Source of the DNA: Clostridiales bacterium
GTDB lineage: Bacteria > Bacillota > Clostridia > Lachnospirales > UBA12420
Length of the DNA stretch: 56,907 nt
Assembly: GCA_003452395.1 (NCBI GenBank)
Contig: DMOI01000055.1
Span: 1-56,907, forward strand
Reading direction: 5' to 3'
Shown: positions 16,318-24,485 of the stretch, piece by piece
How the letters are laid out: every line of letters starts with the position of its first letter
How positions within the stretch are numbered: the stretch's first letter is position 1
Position numbers and translations under genes: made by a program
The notes under the pieces: generated by a model
Seen by the model: only the letters and a program-made list of their open reading frames with translations
The model's database searches: none
What the model was told of the DNA's origin: nothing

Positions 16318-17322
16318 ATGAGTATTCCACAAAATATATATAAACAAATACTTGGTAAATATGATAAAAAAAGACAGCAGGCTGCTATTGATTTAGAAAA
16401 CAGAAAATCAGAGGTCTATTTGGCTTTGCCTCGGATCAAGGAAATAGATGCTTTTTTATTTAACCTAGGCTTAAGAATTTCTAAAGCAATAATAGACGAT
16501 CCAGCTTCTTCTGCTAAACTTTTACTTGAAATTCAAAAAGAAACGCAGATACTTGAAAACGAGAAAAAACAATTATTAAAAGATCATGGATACCATAAAG
16601 ATCATTTTAATATAAAGTACTCATGTAAAAAGTGCAATGACACAGGATTTATAGACAATAAACGGTGTGCTTGCTTTGAACAAGAACTCGTACAAGCTGC
16701 ATATACTGGCTCAAACATAAAAGAAATTCTTGAGCAAGAAAATTTTGATAACTTTGATTTCAAATATTATTCTGATGAGAAATACCCTAATCAAAAACTA
16801 AATCCACAAGAAAACATAAAAAGAATTTACCAAATTTCACATGATTTTGCACATGATTTTGATAAACAATTTGTAAATTTATTATTTTATGGTACCCCTG
16901 GTACTGGAAAAACATATCTATGTAATTGTATAGCCAAAGATTTATTAGATAAAGGTATTAGTGTTCTATACCTCACAGCTTTTGAGCTATTCGAGCTATT
17001 TGCAGATGACAAATTTAACAAAAATAAAGAAGATGCTGAAGAAAGGACAAGCTACATTGACTCTGTTTTTAAAGTGGACTTACTTATTATAGATGATTTA
17101 GGTACAGAGTGGCTTACAACATTATCTAGTGCCGAGTTATTCAATTGCATAAATACTAGATATCTAAATAGAAAATCTACTGTTATCTCTACCAATCTTA
17201 CAATAGAAAATCTTCAAAAAGCATACTCAGACAGAATCTTTTCAAGACTACTCGGAAATTACAAACCCCTAGAATTTTACGGTCGCGATATTAGACAAAT
17301 AAAAAAAAGAACCCGACAATAG
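16318..17322 (+). CDS. DnaI/DnaC-like helicase loader ATPase
   Basis: This AAA ATPase is likely to load the replicative helicase together with the DnaD-like protein. The 334-residue protein has an N-terminal coiled region, a cysteine cluster CKKC...CAC (103, 106, 117, 119) probably binding zinc as in DnaI, Walker A YGTPGTGKT (191-199), Walker B LLIIDDLG near 260 and a sensor STNLT motif. Its start overlaps the translation signals of the upstream gene: AAGGTGG precedes ATG 16318 and the gap is a single base. A REP-like hairpin follows it and separates it from convergent dinB. Confidence 0.92.
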   Translation: MSIPQNIYKQILGKYDKKRQQAAIDLENRKSEVYLALPRIKEIDAFLFNLGLRISKAIIDDPASSAKLLLEIQKETQILENEKKQLLKDHGYHKDHFNIKYSCKKCNDTGFIDNKRCACFEQELVQAAYTGSNIKEILEQENFDNFDFKYYSDEKYPNQKLNPQENIKRIYQISHDFAHDFDKQFVNLLFYGTPGTGKTYLCNCIAKDLLDKGISVLYLTAFELFELFADDKFNKNKEDAEERTSYIDSVFKVDLLIIDDLGTEWLTTLSSAELFNCINTRYLNRKSTVISTNLTIENLQKAYSDRIFSRLLGNYKPLEFYGRDIRQIKKRTRQ

Positions 17323-17344
17323 AAAAAACAGTCCTTGCGAATTG

Positions 17345-17404
17345 CTCCCTGACACGTCATCCTCACGTCGCAAAAGACGCTCCTCAGGATGACATGTCAG
17401 GGAG
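17345..17404. repeat. REP-like inverted repeat between dnaI-like gene and dinB
   Basis: CTCCCTGACACGTCATCCTC (17345-17364) pairs with GAGGATGACATGTCAGGGAG (17385-17404, by complement) around an inner GACG/CGTC step. The CGTCATCCT...AGGATGAC core is typical of dispersed bacterial palindromes. Lying between convergent genes, it may also end both transcripts. Confidence 0.8.
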
Positions 17405-17448
17405 AACTTTTTCAAAATAAAAAATCAAAACTTGAAATTCTTTTAAAA

Positions 17449-18609
17449 TTATATTCTCCTTTTTATTATGTTATAGCCGTATTTTTCGCGAATAATGTCT
17501 ATACTTTTCTCAAATTTTTCATTTTTTTCGTCCTCTTTATCCGTAAATAGACTCATCTGTTTTATATCCTTTTTTTCTATATTAGATACCTGTACACCTA
17601 CAAGCCTTATAGGCATTGTGTTTATACATTGTTTTATATATAACTCTACTGCTGTTTTATATATGATATTTGTAGTATTAAACACATCCTCTAAAGTATG
17701 ACTTCTGGTTATTACGGTGAAATTATTGTACTTTATCTTGAGTGTAACTGTTTTGGCTCTTTTGTCTAGCTTTCTTAGCCTAGTTGCTATATTCTCAGAC
17801 ATTAAAAGTAGTTCTCTTTTTATTATATCTCTCGATGTGACATCTTCCTCAAAGGTAATTTCCTTTCCTATGCTTTTAACACTATCTTTATCATATGTAA
17901 TTACTTTAGAATCATCAATACCATTCGCAAGCTTGTGTAACATTTCCGACGAATTTTCTCCTAAATATATTTTAAGTTGAGTTTTGTCAAATATAGCTAA
18001 ATCTCCTATGGTATAAATGCCTAGTTTCTGCAAATTACTTAATGTTTTATTGCCAACTCCCAAGAGTGTATCTACAGATAGTGGCCAAACTTGTTTTTTT
18101 ATATTTGCTGAATAAAATTCAGTTATTCCCATTGGTTTTTTATAATCTGATGCCATCTTTGCTAAACTTTTATTGTCTGATATACCTATTGACGATGGAA
18201 GCAAAAGTCTATCATATATCATTTTTTGCATCTTTTTTGCAAACTCTTTTATATCACCATATAATCTTTCAGTTCCTGTCATATCTAGATATGCTTCATC
18301 TATGGATGTACTCTCAACTATAGGCACATATTCACACAGTATCTTAATAAATTTATTTGAAAAATGTTGATACATATTATGATTCGCTACTCTAAGTATT
18401 AAATTTTGGCATAAACTTTGAGCCTGTTTTAAACTCATTGTCCTTTTTATTCCATAATCTTTTGCCTCATAACTAACAGCAAGTAATATACAATTTCGTC
18501 CCTCTATACTACTTACCACAGCAACAGGTTTTCCTCTTATTGTTTCATCTACAGCCTGCTCACATGAAGCAAAAAACGAATTTATATCTATGTGTAATAT
18601 TTGTCGCAT
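17449..18609 (-). CDS. dinB: DNA polymerase IV (Y family)
   Basis: DinB is a translesion polymerase. The 386-residue protein begins ILHIDINSFFASCEQ, with the catalytic Asp at about residue 8. It has AVSYEAKDYGIKRTM (steric-gate and finger region), SIDEAYLDMTG with the second acidic pair near 105, the helix-hairpin-helix LLGVGNKTLSNLQKLGIYTIGDLA, and a little-finger domain starting near 245. No beta-clamp peptide is certain, although IKQMSLF near 362 fits the QxxLF clamp-binding pattern. The start ATG has GGTG upstream. It is divergent from the carbohydrate-binding gene. Confidence 0.94.
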   Translation of the reverse strand: MRQILHIDINSFFASCEQAVDETIRGKPVAVVSSIEGRNCILLAVSYEAKDYGIKRTMSLKQAQSLCQNLILRVANHNMYQHFSNKFIKILCEYVPIVESTSIDEAYLDMTGTERLYGDIKEFAKKMQKMIYDRLLLPSSIGISDNKSLAKMASDYKKPMGITEFYSANIKKQVWPLSVDTLLGVGNKTLSNLQKLGIYTIGDLAIFDKTQLKIYLGENSSEMLHKLANGIDDSKVITYDKDSVKSIGKEITFEEDVTSRDIIKRELLLMSENIATRLRKLDKRAKTVTLKIKYNNFTVITRSHTLEDVFNTTNIIYKTAVELYIKQCINTMPIRLVGVQVSNIEKKDIKQMSLFTDKEDEKNEKFEKSIDIIREKYGYNIIKRRI

Positions 18610-18690
18610 ACGCTTTCACCACACTTTTTCTCTTTTCTTGCATAAATTAAGACGACATCGTCCATAATATTTATTAGGAGGTCGAGGATA

Positions 18691-19014
18691 ATGAATAAAA
18701 AACAAGATACTATAATATTATCACCAAATACACCTGTAGTAGGTGATAAACTAAAAATTAATTACAAGGGATGTCTAGCAAATACAAGTGACAATAGTAT
18801 ATATGTACATCTAGGTTATACCGATAATACTACTAATTGGTCAGATGTATCTAACTTGCAAATGTACCGAAATTCAAATAATGATTTTGAAGCTATAATA
18901 CCAGTTAAAGACAAACAATGCTTAAATTTTACTTTTTATGATGCAAATGGTAACTGGGATAATAACTATGGGAATAACTATAGTTTCAACGTAAAAGTGC
19001 GACCAGATTGGTAG
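18691..19014 (+). CDS. Stand-alone starch-binding (CBM25/26-like) domain protein
   Basis: The 107-residue protein consists of one beta-sandwich carbohydrate-binding domain: VHLGYTDNTTNWSDV, MYRNSNNDFEAIIPV and LNFTFYDANGNWDNNYGNNYSFNV match the family 25/26 pattern found appended to amylases. There is no signal peptide, catalytic domain or anchor. It therefore appears cytoplasmic and could bind storage glycogen or another glucan, which is inference. The start has TTAGGAGG eleven bases upstream. It is convergent with ruvX, with a heptad-repeat hairpin between them. Confidence 0.8.
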   Translation: MNKKQDTIILSPNTPVVGDKLKINYKGCLANTSDNSIYVHLGYTDNTTNWSDVSNLQMYRNSNNDFEAIIPVKDKQCLNFTFYDANGNWDNNYGNNYSFNVKVRPDW

Positions 19015-19016
19015 AA

Positions 19017-19104
19017 ATCAAAGTACAAAGTTCAAAGTACAGAGTACAAAAAATTAAAAATTCTGTCTATTTGTTCTTTGTACTTTGTTATTTGTACTTT
19101 GATT
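19017..19104. repeat. Heptad-repeat hairpin (CAAAGTA type) between CBM gene and ruvX
   Basis: The left arm (19019-19051) is built of CAAAGTA, CAAAGTT, CAAAGTA, CAGAGTA units; the right arm (19070-19103) of TTCTTTG, TACTTTG, TTATTTG, TACTTTG. The arms are complementary with a loop of about 18 bases. The right arm encodes the last residues (KYK) and the stop codon of ruvX. Between convergent genes it may act as a two-way terminator. Confidence 0.85.
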
Positions 19105-19525
19105 TTCCATCTAAATATGCTTGCAATATAAGCATAGCCGCCATTTTATCTATTACCTTTTTTCTCTTTTGTCTACTTACATCTGCTTGTATAAGCATTT
19201 TTTCGGATTGCATTGTTGTTAATCTCTCATCTATAAGAACAACTTCTAACTTGAAGTCTTTCTCTAGTTTTTCTTTAAACCTTAAAGTTTTCTCTCCTCT
19301 TTCTCCTATTGTCGCATTCATATTTTTAGGAAATCCTACTACTAGTTTATCCACATCATAGATTTTTATTAGCTCCTTCAGTCTTTCCATACTTTTGCTC
19401 AAATCTATAGGGTTGTCTCTTCTTATTATTTCAACTCCTTGGGCAGTAAAAAGTAATAAATCACTAACCGCTACACCTATAGTTTTATCACCAAAATCTA
19501 ATCCCATTACTCGTTTCATGCTCAT
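19088..19525 (-). CDS. ruvX: RuvX/YqgF-family putative Holliday-junction resolvase
   Basis: This RNase H-fold nuclease is linked to pre-16S rRNA 5' maturation and Holliday-junction resolution. The 145-residue length is typical. It has the N-terminal RVMGLDFGDKTIGVAVSD (first acidic residue), VVGFPKNMNATIGERG, VVLIDERLTTMQSEK (second acidic) and a DKMAAMLILQAYLD end with the last acidic residue. The start ATG follows AGGAGGGTG. In many Firmicutes it lies with alaS and yrzL; here it is alone, between the carbohydrate-binding gene and the toxin-antitoxin pair. The final KYK is encoded by repeat DNA. Confidence 0.92.
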   Translation of the reverse strand: MSMKRVMGLDFGDKTIGVAVSDLLLFTAQGVEIIRRDNPIDLSKSMERLKELIKIYDVDKLVVGFPKNMNATIGERGEKTLRFKEKLEKDFKLEVVLIDERLTTMQSEKMLIQADVSRQKRKKVIDKMAAMLILQAYLDGKSKYK

Positions 19526-19574
19526 AGTTCACCCTCCTAAACAAAATTAAAGCACTTGCACAAAGCAAATGCCT

Positions 19575-19910
19575 TTATGTTATAAAATTATTTATGTTAT
19601 TCCTTACCTTCATCAATATATTTTCCTCAACTCGTCCAAATTTCTTGCTAACTATGTTGTTAGCTAAACTATACATTTTATCTATCCTTATCATTGATTC
19701 TTGTTTTAGCTGCCCTTCTTCTAAGTCATCATTATTAAACATTATTCCGTAATCTTTTTGTACTAGATTAGATGTTATTGCAACAACCAATATATCTTCT
19801 ACTTTATCATTATAGTTATTATTTGAAATGACCAGTACTGGCCTTTGTTTACTTAATGATAAATCACTGAACGGCACTGGTATTAAAACTATATCCCCTT
19901 GTTTATACAT
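19575..19910 (-). CDS. MazF/PemK-like endoribonuclease toxin
   Basis: This would cleave mRNA when released from its antitoxin. The 111-residue protein has the PemK fold hallmarks: YKQGDIVLIPVPFSDLSLSKQRPVLVISNN (with the catalytic-region Arg), DILVVAITSNL, then GQLKQESMIRIDKMYSLANN with the conserved Ser near 70. I start at ATG 19910, which overlaps the antitoxin stop by eight bases (ATGTATAA); ATGs further upstream lie inside the antitoxin gene. Translational coupling to the antitoxin is expected. MazF relatives also occur on mobile elements, but no element ends are seen here. Confidence 0.88.
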   Translation of the reverse strand: MYKQGDIVLIPVPFSDLSLSKQRPVLVISNNNYNDKVEDILVVAITSNLVQKDYGIMFNNDDLEEGQLKQESMIRIDKMYSLANNIVSKKFGRVEENILMKVRNNINNFIT

Positions 19911-20121
19911 TATTCCACACCTCATCATCTGTTTTATTATCCCAAAATTCTGTACTACTCTCACTAACTATCATTAGGTTATAGAAATCTTTGCTATCTA
20001 TATTCTTCTTTTGCTTTAAATACTCTATAAAATCCACTATCTCACACAACATATTATCTCCCTTTGGGTCTTCAGGTATATTTTCAACCAACGTTATTAT
20101 TTTCTTTTTTGCAGCATTCAT
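19903..20121 (-). CDS. Antitoxin of the MazF-like pair
   Basis: This 72-residue acidic protein lies immediately upstream of the toxin and overlaps it by eight bases. It has an N-terminal AAKKKIITLVENIPEDPKG, a helix (MLCEIVDFIEYLKQKK) and an acidic Trp-containing tail (SSTEFWDNKTDDEVWNNV) that would bind the toxin. It is not a classic AbrB-type MazE. The helix-rich form is like the unnamed antitoxins that accompany many Firmicute PemK toxins (DUF2281-like). A GAGGTG ribosome site precedes the ATG. A 16-bp palindrome and a consensus promoter lie directly upstream. Confidence 0.8.
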   Translation of the reverse strand: MNAAKKKIITLVENIPEDPKGDNMLCEIVDFIEYLKQKKNIDSKDFYNLMIVSESSTEFWDNKTDDEVWNNV

Positions 20122-20138
20122 ATATATTCACCTCACAT

Positions 20139-20154
20139 AATTAGTTTACTAATT
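20139..20154. promoter_or_regulatory. Palindromic operator of the toxin-antitoxin pair
   Basis: AATTAGT-TT-ACTAATT is a near-perfect 16-bp palindrome starting just after the predicted transcription start and ending 17 bases before the antitoxin ATG. It is probably where the antitoxin or its complex with toxin represses the operon. Confidence 0.6.
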
Positions 20155-20164
20155 TTATAGCATA

Positions 20165-20193
20165 ATTATAACATAAACATCTAGCAGTTGCAA
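20165..20193 (-). promoter_or_regulatory. Sigma-A promoter of the toxin-antitoxin pair
   Basis: TTGCAA (20188-20193) and TATAAT (20165-20170) are 17 bases apart on the minus strand. The promoter lies immediately after the mtaB stop codon. Confidence 0.75.
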
Positions 20194-20201
20194 TAAAATA
20201 T

Positions 20202-21491
20202 TTATTTCAACAACCCTACCAAATAGTCTTTTTCCACTTTATCTATCCTAATCCTCTTTATTTCATTTTTCAAACTTACTTCTGACGCTACAACTACCTT
20301 CAAGTAATTCATGCTATGTCCTGGATAGAGATTACCTTTACTTTTTGTGTTTCCTTCAAATAGCACATCTAGTTCTCTTCCTATGTAGTTTTCTAAAAAT
20401 TCTTTCTCCAGTGATTCCCCAAGATTTATCATTTTGTGACTGCGATTATTTTTTATATTTTCATCAATCTGATTCTCTAGAGTCTCTGCTTTTGTTCCTT
20501 TCCTTTTTGAATACTTAAATACATGTATCTTACTAAATTTCATTTCTTGTACAAAGTTATATGTTGACTCAAACTCTTCTTCTGTCTCTCCTGGAAACCC
20601 AACTATAATATCTGTTGTTATCGCCACATCTGGTATATTTTCTTTGAGAAGTTTTATAGCTTGTCTATATTGGTCTGTCGTATATTTCCTGTTCATTCTT
20701 TTTAGTGTAGCATCATTTCCACTTTGAAGTGATAAATGAAAATGATTACATACATTTCTTAACTCTTTTATCCTATTTACAAATTCCTCGTCTATTATTG
20801 TTGGATACATAGAACTCAATCTTATTCTCTCTACACCTTTCACTTTACTTGTTTCTTCTAAAATATGGATTAATCTTATGTCTCCTAAGTCTTCTCCATA
20901 CGACGCTACTTCTATACCTGCAAGTACTATTTCTTTATACCCTTTATTTGCTAGTATTTCTACTTCTTCCAATACTTCTGTGAGCTTTCTACTACGAACA
21001 GCTCCCCTTAAATATGGTATTATACAATAAGCACAATAATTTTTACATCCATCTTGTATCTTTACATATGCCCGAGTGCTGTCTTGAGTACTAGATATTT
21101 TCATGTTATCATATATCTTTTCAGTCTTTATACTTTCCACAAGCGATATCTTTTCTCTATTTTTTATATACTCTTCCACCATCTTATATATCTTATCCTT
21201 ATTATTTGTACCAACTACTATATCAACGCCTGTTATGCTTTCGCCTTCCTTCTGCGTGTAACAGCCTGCCGCAACAAATATTGCATCTGAATTCTTGCTT
21301 TTAGCTCTATTTATCATCTGTCTTGATTTTTTTTCTGCAAGCTGTGTAACTGCACATGTGTTTACTATATATACATCGGAAGTAGCATCAAATTCCACTA
21401 CCTCATAACCATTTTTCAGAAACTCTTCGAGTACAGAATCAAGTTCATATTTATTTACCTTACAACCCAGATTATATCCCGCTACTTTCAT
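20202..21491 (-). CDS. mtaB: tRNA t6A37 methylthiotransferase
   Basis: MtaB adds a methylthio group to t6A at position 37 of ANN-decoding tRNAs. The 429-residue protein has the UPF0004 domain with three cluster cysteines (YNLGCKVNKYE at 10, VNTCAVT at about 47, AAGCYTQ near 77), the radical-SAM motif CKNYCAYCIIPYLRG near 148-155, and a C-terminal TRAM-like region. NLGCKVNKYESD-like wording and the length separate it from MiaB and from RimO, which is present separately at 45.2 kb. It starts at ATG with GGGTGGTG upstream. Confidence 0.93.
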   Translation of the reverse strand: MKVAGYNLGCKVNKYELDSVLEEFLKNGYEVVEFDATSDVYIVNTCAVTQLAEKKSRQMINRAKSKNSDAIFVAAGCYTQKEGESITGVDIVVGTNNKDKIYKMVEEYIKNREKISLVESIKTEKIYDNMKISSTQDSTRAYVKIQDGCKNYCAYCIIPYLRGAVRSRKLTEVLEEVEILANKGYKEIVLAGIEVASYGEDLGDIRLIHILEETSKVKGVERIRLSSMYPTIIDEEFVNRIKELRNVCNHFHLSLQSGNDATLKRMNRKYTTDQYRQAIKLLKENIPDVAITTDIIVGFPGETEEEFESTYNFVQEMKFSKIHVFKYSKRKGTKAETLENQIDENIKNNRSHKMINLGESLEKEFLENYIGRELDVLFEGNTKSKGNLYPGHSMNYLKVVVASEVSLKNEIKRIRIDKVEKDYLVGLLK

Positions 21492-21507
21492 GATACACCA
21501 CCCTTTA

Positions 21508-21652
21508 TAAGTTGAAAGTTGAAAGTTGAGAGTTGAAAGTTAAAGGACTACAATACTATCAACCTTATAAGAAAAGACAGCTTGCAACGCTGTCTCCCTT
21601 TATATTTTTTAAAATCTTTCTCTTTCACTTTCAACTTTCACCTTTCAACTTC
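21508..21652. repeat. Heptad-repeat hairpin (AAGTTGA type) with nested terminator
   Basis: The left arm (21509-21545) has five units of AAGTTGA/GAGTTGA; the right arm (21618-21652) holds the complementary TCAACTT units. The right arm begins directly after the rseP stop codon. A separate terminator hairpin sits in the loop at 21573-21597. Confidence 0.85.
21573..21597 (-). terminator. Terminator after rseP
   Basis: The minus strand reads GAGACAGC-GTTGCAA-GCTGTCTTTTCTT, a strong stem with a T-rich tail. Confidence 0.8.
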
Positions 21653-22930
21653 TTAAACTATTCCATTAACCAACTTCATTATATCATTATAAAATACAAA
21701 TACCATAAGTATCATAAGTAGTCCGAAACCTAATACGTGTACCCAGTTTTCTTTTTCTACGTCTACCGGTTTTCCTCTTATAAGCTCAACGAACATAAAC
21801 ACCAATCTTCCTCCATCAAGTGCTGGTACGGGCATTAGGTTTATAACACCTAAATTAGCACTAAGTAGAGCTGAAAACATGAGCAAGTTAATTGATACGT
21901 TTATAACCTGATCCATAAATACTGAGCTCGCATTTACACTTTTTTCGTAGGTATCACCTAAGTATTTTACTATACCAATAGGCCCAGACACAAGTTTGAA
22001 ACTTACCTGCCCTGTCACAAGTTTACCTAAACTGACCCATGTAGTTCTTATAAAATATTCAAACTTTTTCTCACTATAATCAAGTGATTCTATAAAGTTC
22101 AGCTTTCTCTGTATTGGTAAAAAACCTATTTGTCTTTGTATTCTCGCTTGATTTACAATTAATATTTTTGTATTTTCGTCTATAAGCGTTTCAATTTTAT
22201 TATTTCTAAGTACTTGCACATTTGTTTTGCTTTTATTCTCTAATTCATTTCCTATGTCTTTGATATTATAAACATCTTTTCCATTAATATTAACTACAAA
22301 ATCTCCTAGTTTTAAATTTGTCTTTCCTTCTAACTCTTGTGGAATACTGCTTATTACTATACCAGCATTTAACGATGAAGTTATATTTTTTCTCTCACCA
22401 TTTCTCTCAATCACAAGATTTACTTTCTTTTCTGGAGTATTTAAAAGTGCTGTCTCAAAAAGTATATCTTCCATTATCCCTACTTTTGTATCATTAATAT
22501 ATAATACTTTGTCACCTTTCATTAGCCCCGCTTTCTCAGCTGGTGAATTAGGTGATATTATATCTATTATTGGTAATGAAACACGATTCATAAGACTAAC
22601 AGCTATTATTATAGCGATTAGTGCATATATAAAATTCATAAGAGCACCAGCCACAACTATAGCCATTCTTTGCCATACACTTTTATTGCAAAATGCTCGA
22701 GCGTCATCTGAATTTTCTTCTTCTCCCGTCATTTTGCAAAATCCACCAAGAGGTAGTATTCTTATAGAATATACTGTTTCCCCTATTTTTTTAGAAATCA
22801 GTTTTGGTCCCATCCCTATCGCAAATTCTTCAACAAAAACTCCATTCATTCTTGCTACTATGAAATGTCCAAATTCATGCACTAACACAATAATCGAAAA
22901 TACTATTATCGCAACTATAATTGAAATCAT
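21653..22930 (-). CDS. rseP: RIP metalloprotease RseP (site-2 protease)
   Basis: This intramembrane zinc protease cleaves membrane-bound anti-sigma factors or signal-peptide remnants. The 425-residue protein has a first membrane helix with HEFGH (His18, Glu19, His22), a PDZ domain at about 120-280 in two degenerate parts, and the second active-site motif NLMPVPALDGGR near 365, followed by the last membrane helices. AAGGGGAG lies ahead of the ATG. It follows cdsA by 26 bases. The usual dxr gene between cdsA and rseP is missing. Confidence 0.94.
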   Translation of the reverse strand: MISIIVAIIVFSIIVLVHEFGHFIVARMNGVFVEEFAIGMGPKLISKKIGETVYSIRILPLGGFCKMTGEEENSDDARAFCNKSVWQRMAIVVAGALMNFIYALIAIIIAVSLMNRVSLPIIDIISPNSPAEKAGLMKGDKVLYINDTKVGIMEDILFETALLNTPEKKVNLVIERNGERKNITSSLNAGIVISSIPQELEGKTNLKLGDFVVNINGKDVYNIKDIGNELENKSKTNVQVLRNNKIETLIDENTKILIVNQARIQRQIGFLPIQRKLNFIESLDYSEKKFEYFIRTTWVSLGKLVTGQVSFKLVSGPIGIVKYLGDTYEKSVNASSVFMDQVINVSINLLMFSALLSANLGVINLMPVPALDGGRLVFMFVELIRGKPVDVEKENWVHVLGFGLLMILMVFVFYNDIMKLVNGIV

Positions 22931-22956
22931 TTATTTCTCCCCTTTTTTTCTACTTA

Positions 22957-23766
22957 TTATAACATCATAATCGTTATTATATAATAAACAAATGGTGCTA
23001 CAAATAATATACTATCAAATCTATCAAGTACTCCTCCATGTCCTGGAATCATCTCTCCAAAATCTTTTATTTCTACATATCTTTTTATAGTTGAAGCTAA
23101 TAAATCTCCTAATTGAGAAATAATGCTTCCTACTGTACCTATTATAAGAGCAATTGCTATATAATTATCTATATTCATTTGATAATATTTTATTAATATA
23201 ATCATATAAACCAATACAAAAATTATACTAAACAGTATCCCGCCTACTGCACCTGCTACAGTCTTTTTAGGACTTATATCTGGACATAACTTTGCTTTCC
23301 CTAAAGTGAGTCCTACTAAATAAGCTCCCGTATCACTTCCCCACGCTACTAAGAATATAAGCCATACATATAATTGCCCATCTTCCAAGTTTCTTACTAA
23401 TGGCACATATGAAAGTAATACACACACATAAAAGAAACCAGTAATTGTTATTGATGCATCCGTTATATTATGTTCTTTATAACTTACAATTATAACTGTA
23501 AACACCGTTAAAAACATAATAAGTATTAAGATTACAAAGTTAGTATTATATAAATTAAGTATTTCAATTAGCATTATATATACAGCACCAAAGAGTAACC
23601 CTGTCTTACTTAGTGGATTACTTTTTTTCTTCATTGCATCATAAAACTCTTTAAGTCCTAATACCCCTACAACAGCAGTTGCAAAATAAAGCATTTGTTT
23701 ATCCGTAACGAGTATTACACACAATATAGCGAGTCCAATGGCACTGCTGAGTATCCGCATTAACAT
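22957..23766 (-). CDS. cdsA: Phosphatidate cytidylyltransferase
   Basis: CdsA makes CDP-diacylglycerol, the precursor of acidic phospholipids, using CTP. The 269-residue membrane protein has seven to eight hydrophobic segments and the family signature: CPDISPKKTVAGAVGG, then IPGHGGVLDRFDSILF near the C-terminus. I start at ATG 23766, one base after the uppS stop and nine after GGGGG. Longer forms starting upstream would overlap uppS by about 60 bases. The uppS-cdsA order is the usual bacterial one. Confidence 0.94.
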   Translation of the reverse strand: MLMRILSSAIGLAILCVILVTDKQMLYFATAVVGVLGLKEFYDAMKKKSNPLSKTGLLFGAVYIMLIEILNLYNTNFVILILIMFLTVFTVIIVSYKEHNITDASITITGFFYVCVLLSYVPLVRNLEDGQLYVWLIFLVAWGSDTGAYLVGLTLGKAKLCPDISPKKTVAGAVGGILFSIIFVLVYMIILIKYYQMNIDNYIAIALIIGTVGSIISQLGDLLASTIKRYVEIKDFGEMIPGHGGVLDRFDSILFVAPFVYYIITIMML

Positions 23767-23767
23767 A

Positions 23768-24469
23768 TCATATGCCCCCAAACCTTCTGTTTCTATGTTG
23801 AAAATCTGATATTGCCAATTTAAAATCATCTATAGAAAAGTCTGGCCAATATTTATCTGAAAAATAAAATTCACTATATACTGATTGCCATGTTAAAAAA
23901 TTGCTAATCCTCATTTCACCGCTTGTTCTTATAATAAACTCTGGATCAGGTACTCCGCTCGCATCTAGATATTCAGAAAGTTTTTGTTCAGTAATTTCTA
24001 TGTTATTCTCACCACTCTCAAATAGCCTTCTCACTGCTCTAATAATTTCATCCCTGCCACCATAATTGATAGCTATGTACAAATGAAGTCCTTTCTTATT
24101 TTTTGTCTTCTCAATAACGCTACACATTTTATCTTGTATGTCTTGAGCTAAACCTTTCGAGTCTCCAATAAAATTTACTACATAATCTTCTTTTGCATAG
24201 TTTCTTTCACATTCGGTCAAAAACTCTCTAAGGAGATTCATTATTTCTTTTACTTCACTTTCTTCTCTCTTCCAATTTTCAGTTGAAAAAGCATAAACTG
24301 TTAAATACTTTATTCCCAACTTATTCGCATCTTCAACCAATCTTTTTAAAGTATTTGCCCCTTCTCTATGCCCTTTTATTTTAGAAAATCCATTTGCTTT
24401 AGCCCATCTTCTATTGCCGTCCATTATAATTCCTATATGCTCTGGCAAATTACTCATATCTATATTCAT
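23768..24469 (-). CDS. uppS: Undecaprenyl diphosphate synthase (isoprenyl transferase)
   Basis: UppS elongates farnesyl diphosphate with isopentenyl diphosphate to the C55 carrier of cell-wall precursors. The 233-residue protein begins PEHIGIIMDGNRRWAKANG, with catalytic Asp17. It contains LTVYAFSTENWKR, AINYGGRDEI and the C-terminal DPEFIIRTSGEMRISNFLTWQSVYSEFYF signature. Tandem position between frr and cdsA matches the conserved order. AGGGGT precedes the ATG. Confidence 0.95.
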   Translation of the reverse strand: MNIDMSNLPEHIGIIMDGNRRWAKANGFSKIKGHREGANTLKRLVEDANKLGIKYLTVYAFSTENWKREESEVKEIMNLLREFLTECERNYAKEDYVVNFIGDSKGLAQDIQDKMCSVIEKTKNKKGLHLYIAINYGGRDEIIRAVRRLFESGENNIEITEQKLSEYLDASGVPDPEFIIRTSGEMRISNFLTWQSVYSEFYFSDKYWPDFSIDDFKLAISDFQHRNRRFGGI

Positions 24470-24485
24470 AATTTTACCCCTCTTT

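Noticed and set aside
21508..21545. Heptad arrays considered as CRISPR-like repeats
   Set aside because: Units are only 7 nt, directly adjacent with no spacers, and occur as paired arms.
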